A DNA stretch of 63,241 nt from Bauldia sp. (GTDB lineage Bacteria > Pseudomonadota > Alphaproteobacteria > Rhizobiales > Kaistiaceae): the NCBI GenBank assembly GCA_020442065.1, contig JAGRKZ010000049.1:1-63241 (forward strand), written 5' to 3'. A program made the translations under genes and the position numbers. Positions within the stretch are counted from its first letter, which is position 1, and each line of letters opens with the position of its first letter. Under the pieces are notes generated by a model that made no database searches, was not told the DNA's origin, and saw only the letters and a program-made list of their open reading frames with translations. This document shows positions 8,141-16,123 of this stretch, piece by piece.

Positions 8141-8812
8141 ATGACGTCGACCTGGTACGAACTCGCAGCCGAATCCCGAGGCGAAAGCGCCTGGGAACTC
8201 TATCATGAGAATGCCAAGCGCAGTCGCGACGACGGAATGCCCGTCCGCGCAGCCGCCCCCGCGCCGCAGCGGGACTACTCGGACCTGACGGCCCTGGCGC
8301 TGGCACCGGCATCGTCGCCGGCATCGCCCGCGCCGGCCACCAGCACCGCCGTTCCGCTCCCAAGCCTCGCAGAGCTGCTGCACCAGGCTGTGACTGCGGT
8401 CGACGAGCCCGTCGACGTCTTCGTGTCGATCGAAGCAGTCACAGGGCTGCCTGAATGCCTCGGCTGGTATGACGCGCGAGCGGGAGCGCTCCGCGTCATC
8501 CGCGACGGACGGGCGGGAAAGGACCTCGATGGCGCCCTTGTGACCCCCGGCATACGAAAACGGGCCGGCGCCATCGTCTTCATCGCGGCGGACTTCGAGC
8601 TCGCGACCGCAGCGGCTGGCGAGCGCGGCTATCGAGCGGCGCTGATCGCGGCCGGCCGGCGACTGTACGCCCTTGAGGCGGCGATCGAGCGCGTCGCGCT
8701 CTCGGCGGAACCCGTGGAGTTCTACGACCGGGAAGCCGATGCCCTGTTGCGCCTCGGCGGGCTGGCGCAGAGCGTCGTCGCCGCCGTGGCGGTTTTGGGC
8801 AAGCCGGGCTGA
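8141..8812 (+). CDS. SagB-like nitroreductase-fold protein, shortened
   Basis: A 223-residue protein, 12 bases after the YcaO gene, with TAGGAG before ATG 8141. It begins with the SagB-type N-terminal pattern (WELYHENAKRSR), has a Pro/Ala linker, then a region like the second half of SagB-type oxidoreductases (VTGLPECLGWYD, GERGYRAALIAAGRRLYALE, and a final VAAVAVLGKPG). In TOMM clusters the FMN enzyme SagB oxidises azolines to azoles. Here the usual Arg-rich FMN phosphate-binding motif of the first half is not visible and the protein is well under the usual size, so it may be a non-catalytic or divergent member. Context decides the call more than sequence. Confidence 0.55.
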   Translation: MTSTWYELAAESRGESAWELYHENAKRSRDDGMPVRAAAPAPQRDYSDLTALALAPASSPASPAPATSTAVPLPSLAELLHQAVTAVDEPVDVFVSIEAVTGLPECLGWYDARAGALRVIRDGRAGKDLDGALVTPGIRKRAGAIVFIAADFELATAAAGERGYRAALIAAGRRLYALEAAIERVALSAEPVEFYDREADALLRLGGLAQSVVAAVAVLGKPG

Positions 8813-8831
8813 GAGGCGAACGAGGCAGACC

Positions 8832-11045
8832 TTGGCAGATGACGCGACGGCACCGCCGCCCCCCGCCGACGCTCCGGTCGCTGACGTGGCGCCGTCCGCC
8901 GAGGGCAGCACGGCGGCCGACAGATTGCTGCACTGGATCGATCTAACGCTCGGCGCATGGCGTCCGCGCGAGGCAGCGAGCCAGCTCGCATGCCGGCTGG
9001 GCGTCGACCTCGGCCCCGGCCTGCCGGACGACGTTCAGCTATCACCCGTGACCGTCGGCCTCCGCGCGATCGATATCGACGCCATCGGGGATCCTGTCGC
9101 CCTCCAGTGCCATGACGATGCGCGTCGCATCGCCGACGCGCTGCCGGCCGCCGCAACGGTGGCCGTCCTCGCGCCACGCTACGGGCTGCCGCTCGGCACT
9201 TTCAACGACTGGTTCTTGCATTTCCTTCGCCGGTTCGCTGTGAGCCTGGTCCTGCTCGGGGACGAGCCGGCAACCGTGATGGCGCGTTCCGCTTTCGAGC
9301 GCCGCAAGGACATGACTGCGCCGTCCCCCGGGATCGCCCTCGGCTCAGCCCGACCTGACCAGCAGGCAACACTCAGGTTCTTCCCCGGGCTTCTGCCGCG
9401 CGCGATCATGGAGCGTGCCGGCATCGAGCCGGAGCGTTTCGCGTTGATCCCGGTCGGTGACGACCGCTACGTGATCCCGCCGGCCTACCGCGATCTGGAT
9501 CCCCTGTCCGCGGCGGCGCGGATCGACACGATGGAGGAACTCGAGGCGCATGATGTCGGCTTCGCGGCGTTCGGCCAGAGTTTCTGCACCGCCCATTTCG
9601 CCGACAGCGAAAGACTGTCGCGGCTTGCTCGCGGCGCTTTCCATTCGGGCGAGATCGACCTTGCGCGTAGCCTTGCCACACGGGCGCGCAACGTCGCGCG
9701 CACACCCGATGCCGCGGCAGCGGCCGACCTGATCCGGCAGGAGATCCGGCTCTACCAGCGTCGATTCAACGAGATCGTCGCCAATGCCGAACCCTCCCGC
9801 CGCGCCCCGGCCCGCATCCGCGACCGCCTGTCTGCGTACCGCCTGCGCGCCGAGATCGAGAGCGGCAGTCCGGACAAGCATCCCGCCGGACTCCAGGCGG
9901 TCATCGACAGACTCGATGCCGGCGCCGCGGATTCGGAAGATCTTGACCTCCTCTGTCGTCACGTTGCCCGTCGCGTGGCGATCGAGGCAGGTGACAGCAC
10001 CGCCGCGCTCGCAACGAAGATCACCGCCGCCACGGTGGCGGCGAAGGACGATCGCCTGGTCTATCTGGCGATGATGAATGGCGCCGCGATCGCCCGGAAG
10101 CGAGGCGACCGTGGCGGCGAACGGATCGCGCTTCGCGCCGCCTTCGCGACCAACGACGGCAGCCGCGGCCTCGCGGAAATCGTGGGAATGAACGTCCTGC
10201 TCGCACGCTCGGAAGCGGAGCCTACCGGCGAAGCCGCGGCACGCGCTTGGCTTCGCTCGGGGCTGGCGTGGCTCGCCTGTGATCCGGTAGAAGCGTTCCC
10301 GTTCGAAACGTCCGAGCTCATTCTCGGCACGGGCAGCGTGCCCCGGACGGAGCTCGACCACTCCATTTCGGCCCTGCTTTCAGCGGGGCTTGGCCGCGCC
10401 CTGCCGTCCGTGGCCGAAGAAGCGAAGGGGCACGAACCACGTCTGTCGGTTCGGTCCTCCGGCGGCCAGGATGGGGCCTCACGCTTGATCGGCGTGCCCG
10501 GCGCCGCAGTTCTGTGGGGTCCGCAGGCGGCCGACTCGCCACTGGTGGCCTCACCTGCCCGCCAGCGGCTGACCGCCCTGGTCTGGGCTGCGATAACCCA
10601 ATCCTGCAAGGCCGGGGAGAAGCCGGGGACCGGCACGATTCTTGTCGACACCAATCTTGGCCGCGACATCCCGGCGAGCAAAGACGAGGCCGCTTCCGTC
10701 GCACTCCGGGTCGGCGTCGAGCACGTCCTCTTCGGACGAGAGCGGATCACGCTCGATTCGGTTCTGCGACCACGCTACATCGCCGACCTCAAGGTCGGTC
10801 TGTCACCGGCGGTGGCGCGCATCGACGATATGGCCGGCGCGCTGCGCGTCGCTTTTCGCCGGCACCTCGCCGAGATCGAAGTGACCGGTCCCGAGGCCGA
10901 CTTGCTTGGACCGCTCCGCGAGCGTGACCGCCTGCAGCTTGGTTCGCTCGCCGTCCTGGTCGGCATGCCGATCTCCGAGACCGAGCGGCGTCTGCGGGGC
11001 CTTGAAGTCCGCCGCATCGTGCGCGTGGAGGTCGACAGCGGCTAG
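8832..11045 (+). CDS. Large protein of unknown function in the YcaO cluster
   Basis: A protein of about 737 residues. The reading frame extends upstream inside the previous gene, but a TTG at 8832, 19 bases after that gene's stop and behind a purine-rich stretch, is the likeliest start; no in-frame ATG is better placed. The first 20 residues are Ala/Pro-rich and disordered. The middle third is a run of Ala/Arg-rich helices that reads like TPR or alpha-solenoid repeats (LARGAFHSGEIDLARSLA). The last 60 residues, RERDRLQLGSLAVLVG to RRIVRVEV, look like a winged helix. No transmembrane segment or known catalytic motif is seen. Same strand and close spacing tie it to the E1-YcaO-SagB genes. Confidence 0.7.
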   Translation: MADDATAPPPPADAPVADVAPSAEGSTAADRLLHWIDLTLGAWRPREAASQLACRLGVDLGPGLPDDVQLSPVTVGLRAIDIDAIGDPVALQCHDDARRIADALPAAATVAVLAPRYGLPLGTFNDWFLHFLRRFAVSLVLLGDEPATVMARSAFERRKDMTAPSPGIALGSARPDQQATLRFFPGLLPRAIMERAGIEPERFALIPVGDDRYVIPPAYRDLDPLSAAARIDTMEELEAHDVGFAAFGQSFCTAHFADSERLSRLARGAFHSGEIDLARSLATRARNVARTPDAAAAADLIRQEIRLYQRRFNEIVANAEPSRRAPARIRDRLSAYRLRAEIESGSPDKHPAGLQAVIDRLDAGAADSEDLDLLCRHVARRVAIEAGDSTAALATKITAATVAAKDDRLVYLAMMNGAAIARKRGDRGGERIALRAAFATNDGSRGLAEIVGMNVLLARSEAEPTGEAAARAWLRSGLAWLACDPVEAFPFETSELILGTGSVPRTELDHSISALLSAGLGRALPSVAEEAKGHEPRLSVRSSGGQDGASRLIGVPGAAVLWGPQAADSPLVASPARQRLTALVWAAITQSCKAGEKPGTGTILVDTNLGRDIPASKDEAASVALRVGVEHVLFGRERITLDSVLRPRYIADLKVGLSPAVARIDDMAGALRVAFRRHLAEIEVTGPEADLLGPLRERDRLQLGSLAVLVGMPISETERRLRGLEVRRIVRVEVDSG

Positions 11046-11065
11046 GCCGACAATGGCCGAGCGCA

Positions 11066-11383
11066 TCACCGCCGCAGCGTCCCGAAGTAGGCGATCAGAT
11101 CCCGGATGGCGCCACCCTCGACGACGAAGTCGGGCATCGTCGGATGCGGGGTCTGGAAGAACGAGATCAGCGCGAGCTCGGACATGCCGGGGATGTTTGC
11201 AATCTCGCGGAATGTCGGGAGGTCGGAGAACGGGCTCAACGTGTCCGACGGCTCGACGCCATGACACTCCGAACAGTCCGTCCTTGCATAGGCCAGCCCA
11301 CGCGCCGGATCGCCGATCTCGGCGCTCGGCGCCGCGGCGGTCGCGGCGACCAGGAACAGAACGGCAGACGCCAGCTTTCGCAC
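11066..11383 (-). CDS. Small exported c-type cytochrome
   Basis: A 105-residue protein when started at GTG 11383, which has GGAGG seven bases upstream and gives an immediate signal peptide (MRKLASAVLFLVAATAAAPSAE). The longer frame to 11431 lacks a ribosome site. One haem-attachment motif, CSECH, is present, and a likely axial Met lies in HPTMPDF. It is a class I-like monohaem cytochrome c acting in the periplasm as an electron carrier. It converges with the YcaO cluster and lies downstream of the ThDP enzyme gene on the same strand (78-base gap). Confidence 0.85.
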   Translation of the reverse strand: MRKLASAVLFLVAATAAAPSAEIGDPARGLAYARTDCSECHGVEPSDTLSPFSDLPTFREIANIPGMSELALISFFQTPHPTMPDFVVEGGAIRDLIAYFGTLRR

Positions 11384-11461
11384 CAGAATGCCTCCGGCAG
11401 GCATGGTCTGATTGGAGGCCGGGTATGTCATTGATCCAGGTCAGGCCATATCGCGGGAGAC

Positions 11462-13135
11462 CTACCCCCGGCCGGAGCCGCGGATCTCGGTCATAGTGCG
11501 GGTCGGCGTGATCGCTTCCGGCGAGAACTTGAGATCGATGACCGCCGGCAGCCCCGACTTGATCGCGCGCTCAAAGGCCGGGGCAAAGTCTTCGGTGGTG
11601 GCGACGGTCTCGCCATGGCCGCCACAGGCCCGGGCGAAGGCGGCAAAGTCGGGATCGACAAGATCGGTGGCGATGTGACGACCGGGATAGTCGCGCTCCT
11701 GGTGCATGCGAATGGTGCCATGGATGCCGTTGTTGACGACGATCACGACCACCGCCGCCTGTTCCTGGACGGCCGTGGCGATCTCCTGCGAGGTCATCTG
11801 GAAGCAGCCGTCTCCGGCGAAGCAGACCACGGCCCGGTCGGGATGGCGGAGCTTGGCGGCGATCGCCGCTGGCAGCCCGTAGCCCATCGTTCCCGAGGTC
11901 GGCGCAAGCTGGGTGCCGTAGCGGCGGTAGCGGAAGAACCGGCCGACCCAGCCCGAGTAGTTACCAGCCCCGTTGGTGACGATGGCGTCGTCGGGGAGGC
12001 GCTCGCGGAGCCAGGCGACGATGCGGCTCATCTGCACCGGACCGGGATTGGTCACCGGCGCCGACCAGGCACGGTAGGCGGCGTTGGCGGTCCTTGTCGC
12101 CCCCTGCCAGGGAATAGCGTTGGGCGGCTGGAGGCCTTCGAGCGCGGCGGCAAAGGCGGTCGGGCTGGCGTTGATGGCCAGCGTCGGCCGATAGAGCCGG
12201 CCGAGCTCCTCGGCGCCGGGGTGGACATGGACAAGCGTCTGGCGCGGCTCGGGGATCTGGACATGGCGGTAGCTGGCCGAGGCCATCTCGCTGAGGCGGC
12301 CGCCGAGCAGGATGAGGAGATCGGCGTCGCGCATGCGCTCGGCGAGTGCCGGATTCGGCCCGATGCCCAGCTCGCCGGCGTAGTTCGAGTGGTCGTGGTC
12401 GAACAGCATCTGCCGCCGGAAGGAGCAAGCAACCGGCAACGCGAAGCGCTCGGCGAAGCGCCGGGCCGCCCGAACCGCTCCCTCACTCCAGCGGGAGCCG
12501 CCAAGGACGAGCAGCGGCGAAGCGGCGCCCCACAGCAGCTTCTGGAACTGGGCCATCTGGGTGAGGCCCGGCCACGTCTCGACCTGCATCCAGGGCGCGG
12601 CGTCGGCCACCGCGACGCTGTCGCGCAGCATATCCTCGGGAAGCGACAGCACGACCGGGCCGGGACGGCCGGAGGTCGCCTCGTGGAAGGCGCGGGAGAC
12701 GTATTCCGGGATGCGGGCGGCATCGTCGATCTCGGCGACCCACTTGGCCACTTCGGAGAGGAAGATCTTGAAGTTGACCTCCTGGAAGGCCTCGCGGTCC
12801 CGCCATCTCCGCGACACCTGGCCGAGAAGCAGGATCATCGGCGTCGAGTCCTGCCGGCCGATGTGTAGGCCCGCGGCGGCGTTGGCCGCTCCCGGGCCGC
12901 GGGTCGCCATGACGATGCCCGGACGGCCGGTGAGCTTGCCCCAGGCCTCGGCTGCCATCGCGGCACCGCCCTCGTGCCGGCAGACTGTCACCCGCACCGG
13001 CGAATCGTAGAATGCGTCGAGCAGCGCGAGGTAGCTTTCGCCCGGCACGCAAAACGCCTGATCAACACCATTTGCAGTCAGCGCATCCGCAAGAATCCGC
13101 CCGCCCGTACGAAGCGCGCTGCCCGTGCCGTCCAT
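11462..13135 (-). CDS. ThDP-dependent enzyme, acetolactate synthase-like
   Basis: A 557-residue protein with the three-domain layout of the acetolactate synthase/benzoylformate decarboxylase family. The catalytic Glu lies in CRHEGGAAMAAEA near residue 50, there is a central FAD/DHAP-like domain, and the ThDP-Mg motif begins GDGCFQM and ends VNN about 27 residues later. Enzymes of this type decarboxylate 2-keto acids or join them. No small regulatory subunit gene is adjacent, so it is probably not the housekeeping IlvB but one of the ThDP paralogues annotated generically in Hyphomicrobiales. The start at 13135 is the first ATG; its ribosome site is weak. The substrate cannot be deduced. Confidence 0.87.
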   Translation of the reverse strand: MDGTGSALRTGGRILADALTANGVDQAFCVPGESYLALLDAFYDSPVRVTVCRHEGGAAMAAEAWGKLTGRPGIVMATRGPGAANAAAGLHIGRQDSTPMILLLGQVSRRWRDREAFQEVNFKIFLSEVAKWVAEIDDAARIPEYVSRAFHEATSGRPGPVVLSLPEDMLRDSVAVADAAPWMQVETWPGLTQMAQFQKLLWGAASPLLVLGGSRWSEGAVRAARRFAERFALPVACSFRRQMLFDHDHSNYAGELGIGPNPALAERMRDADLLILLGGRLSEMASASYRHVQIPEPRQTLVHVHPGAEELGRLYRPTLAINASPTAFAAALEGLQPPNAIPWQGATRTANAAYRAWSAPVTNPGPVQMSRIVAWLRERLPDDAIVTNGAGNYSGWVGRFFRYRRYGTQLAPTSGTMGYGLPAAIAAKLRHPDRAVVCFAGDGCFQMTSQEIATAVQEQAAVVVIVVNNGIHGTIRMHQERDYPGRHIATDLVDPDFAAFARACGGHGETVATTEDFAPAFERAIKSGLPAVIDLKFSPEAITPTRTMTEIRGSGRG

Positions 13136-13305
13136 GAAGAATACCCCGCTGGAATCCGCGCAGCCGACTCTAGCAGGCCGGGCGGCGGCACGGAAATTTC
13201 ATCACATCGCGCGCGGGGGAGTTGCAATCCGAAACGGGCCTTGCGAAGCATTTGCGCGATGGGAGGCGATATGCGGCGGGCAGGACGGCACGACGAGGCG
13301 GCGCA

Positions 13306-14910
13306 GTGACGGCCGGGACGGGAAAGGGCGGCGGCGCGCTGACCGGCCGGCTGTCCCGATCCAGCCTGGTCTGGGTGCTGGTGGTCGCCCTCCTCCTAGC
13401 GGGATTACCGGTCGCGGTGCTGCTCGACCTCCGGTCGCTGTCGCAGAACGCCCTCATCCATCAGTCCGAGGAATTCAGCCGGATCATCGACGCGGTCCGC
13501 AACTTCTATGCCCAGGACGTCGTTGCGCGGGTGATCGCGGCGAACGGCGAAGTCCATACCTCCGCCAGATTCCGCGAGGAGCCCGGGGCGATCCCGATCC
13601 CGGCAACGTTCTCGATCGAGCTCGGCCGCCTGATCGGCGAGGATGGCAGTGTCGGCTACCGGTTCGTCTCGGACTTTCCCTTTGCCGGTCGCGAGCCGCA
13701 TGTCCTCGATGAATTCGAGAAGAAGGCGCTGGCCGATCTCCGCGCCAACCCCAGCCAGCCCGTGATTGAGACGGGCGGCTCGCTCCTTCAACGCACCGTT
13801 CGCCTCGCCACGCCGATCATGATGGGGGAGACGTGCGTCGCCTGCCACAACAGCCATCCGGACAGCCCCAAGCGGGACTGGAAGGTCGGGGACGTCCGCG
13901 GCATGCAGGAGATCACGGTCCACCAGCCGGTGGAGGCCAATCTCTTCGCCTTCAAATATCTGCTCGGCTATCTCGCGCTCGCCGCGATTGCCGCGGTTGT
14001 CTTCATCGTCTGGCAGCTGCGCCAGGCGCGGCGGGTGGCGCGGCTCAACCGCGAGCTTCACCTCACCAACGATTTCCTTGCGACCATCTCACTCAAGATC
14101 GCCAAGTATCTCTCGCCGCAGATCTATAAGAGCATCTTCAGCGGCGAGAAGGACGCGACGATTACCACCGAGCGGAAGAAGCTGACAATCTTCTTCTCCG
14201 ACATCGTCGAGTTCACCGCGACCACCGAGCGGCTGCAGCCGGAGGAGCTGACGGGCCTCCTCAACGAGTACCTGACCGAGATGTCGGACGTGGCGCTCCA
14301 GTACGGCGGCACCGTCGACAAGTTCATCGGCGACGCCATCCTGGTCTTCTTCGGCGATCCCGAGAGCCGGGGGATCGTCGAGGATGCACGGGCCTGCCTC
14401 AAGATGGCGGCCGCGATGCAGGCGCGGCTCGCCGACCTCTCCGAGCGCTGGATGCGGCGCGGCATCGAGAAGCCGTTCCGGGCGCGGATGGGCATCAACA
14501 CCGGCTACTGCAATGTCGGCAATTTCGGCAGCGCGGACCGCATGGACTACACGATCATCGGCGCCGAGGCGAACCTTGCCGCCCGCCTCCAACAGGCGGC
14601 CGGGATCGGCGAGATCGTGCTGTCTTACGAAACCTTTGCGCTGGTATCCGACATGGTGGTGGCCAAGCGACTGCCGCCGATCACGATGAAGGGGATCAGC
14701 CGCGAAGTGATGCCCTATGTGGTCGAGGCGATCGTTGCCGAAGGCGAGGAGCCGCCGGTGATCCGCGAGCAACATGCCGGGGTCAGCCTGTTCCTCGACC
14801 CGAGCCTGATCGAGGCCAAGGACATCGAACGGATCAAGGACATGATTGCCGCTGCGATCGTCAAGGCCGAGGAGCGGGTCGCCCGCCGGAGCGACCCAAA
14901 GCCGGGCTGA
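13306..14910 (+). CDS. Membrane adenylate/guanylate cyclase with periplasmic haem-binding-type (DUF3365/Tll0287-like) sensor
   Basis: A 534-residue protein from GTG 13306, which has GAGG upstream. A first membrane span lies at about residues 20-40, a periplasmic domain of about 170 residues carries CVACH near 177-181, a second span is near 215-238, a short linker follows, then a class III cyclase domain. In the cyclase, the metal Asp lies in FFSDIVEFT, the second in FIGDAILVFFGD, and the transition-state Asn/Arg in GAEANLAARLQ; the DYTIIG segment favours ATP. The CxxCH in a DUF3365-like domain suggests covalent haem and sensing of redox or gas, with cAMP as output. It is divergent from the ThDP gene. 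Nucleotide specificity is inferred. Confidence 0.85.
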   Translation: MTAGTGKGGGALTGRLSRSSLVWVLVVALLLAGLPVAVLLDLRSLSQNALIHQSEEFSRIIDAVRNFYAQDVVARVIAANGEVHTSARFREEPGAIPIPATFSIELGRLIGEDGSVGYRFVSDFPFAGREPHVLDEFEKKALADLRANPSQPVIETGGSLLQRTVRLATPIMMGETCVACHNSHPDSPKRDWKVGDVRGMQEITVHQPVEANLFAFKYLLGYLALAAIAAVVFIVWQLRQARRVARLNRELHLTNDFLATISLKIAKYLSPQIYKSIFSGEKDATITTERKKLTIFFSDIVEFTATTERLQPEELTGLLNEYLTEMSDVALQYGGTVDKFIGDAILVFFGDPESRGIVEDARACLKMAAAMQARLADLSERWMRRGIEKPFRARMGINTGYCNVGNFGSADRMDYTIIGAEANLAARLQQAAGIGEIVLSYETFALVSDMVVAKRLPPITMKGISREVMPYVVEAIVAEGEEPPVIREQHAGVSLFLDPSLIEAKDIERIKDMIAAAIVKAEERVARRSDPKPG

Positions 14911-14969
14911 CGGGGTCTGCGGGGTCCGCCGTTTCGAGCCAAGGGCGCACACTGGCATCGGGAGGCCGT

Positions 14970-16009
14970 TCACTCCCGCCCCGCCAGAGCCTGATGGGTG
15001 AAGCGGCGGCGTCTGAAATCGCGCGGGGATAAGCCGACCGCGGCCTTGAAGGCACGCGTGAAGTGAGTCGAATTTACATAGCCGAGCTCCGCTGCAATCG
15101 TCGTGATGCTTTCGGCCGATCCTCTGAGGAACTCCGTCGCGCGCGCGATGCGGACGCGGTTCACCAGTTCCCGGAAGTTTACACCATCGCCGTTCAGCCT
15201 CCTCTGCAGGGCGCGGACGCCGAGGCCGAGCGAGCCGGCAACCCGTTCGATGTCGGCTGTCTGATCCATCAGCTGCCAGGATCAGTTCCATGACGACGTC
15301 GGGGTAAGGTCCGGGGCGCTCCGCCACTGCGAGCGCGAATGACATCGTCGAGGGTGACGATCGACCGGCGCGCTCGCGGCGGGCCGGGAGCCGCCGCCAA
15401 TTGCCTGTCGAAGATGATGGCGACGTCGGGCGTCTCGTAGATCACCGGGCACCCGAAGGCCTCTTCGACAAGGTGCGCGCGGGTTGGCTTGCGGATGTTG
15501 AGCGCGATCCCGGCCGGGCTCCATGCCGGACCGAGATAGCCACGGATCAGGCTCAGCATGACACCGACAGCGCAGTACGCGATATCTGGGTACCCGTCGA
15601 TCCCCGACTTGGCGAACACGTAGCTGAAGCGGATCTGTCGGTCGGAGGCCCAGACGTGGAGCAGGTCCCGGCTGCCATGATACCGGATCGCTTCGCACGA
15701 TCGGACCATGGCGTCGCCGACGGTCGGAGCCGACAGGACATAGTCACCCCAAACGCCATATTCCTGAACGCTCAGAAAGGGCGCGAGGAGCAGCCCGAGC
15801 TTGTCTTCGCCGAGCCGGCGCGCGGCGAAGTCGACGAACCGGATGATCGACTCCTCCAGGATGAATCCGTCCTGGCTGTCCTGGATGTGGTGCGGCAGCC
15901 GCGCGTGGTCGAGGGTTGCGGCCAGGCTCCGCTCGCCCAGTTCGGATCGCACGAAATCGGGCATGGCGCCCAATGCCCGCGCGGAGATCATGGCAGGCGC
16001 GGAAGACAC
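14970..16009 (-). pseudogene. AraC-family regulator, broken by frameshifts
   Basis: The N-terminal part (GTG 16009, AGGAG upstream, about 225 good residues) is the PF12625-like ligand-binding domain of OruR-type AraC regulators. The C-terminal part (from 15269, RALQRRLNGDG to LSPRDFRRR) is the double helix-turn-helix domain, in another frame. A middle piece, VVMELILAADG, sits in the third frame. Removing one C from the CCCC near 15310 and one base near 15260 restores a continuous protein of normal length. The two outer frames also overlap as TGATG, so coupled synthesis of two halves is conceivable but less likely. It is divergent from the DUF1254 gene at 16124 and probably regulated it. Confidence 0.75.
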
Positions 16010-16123
16010 GGTCGTGGCTCCTATACGCGCATTCGACGCTGCCGCGTCGCAAAATGGTCAAAATACACTAGCGAACAAGAGTACCCCCGGCAAAGATGAC
16101 AATGCTCAGCTGGAGACGATGAG

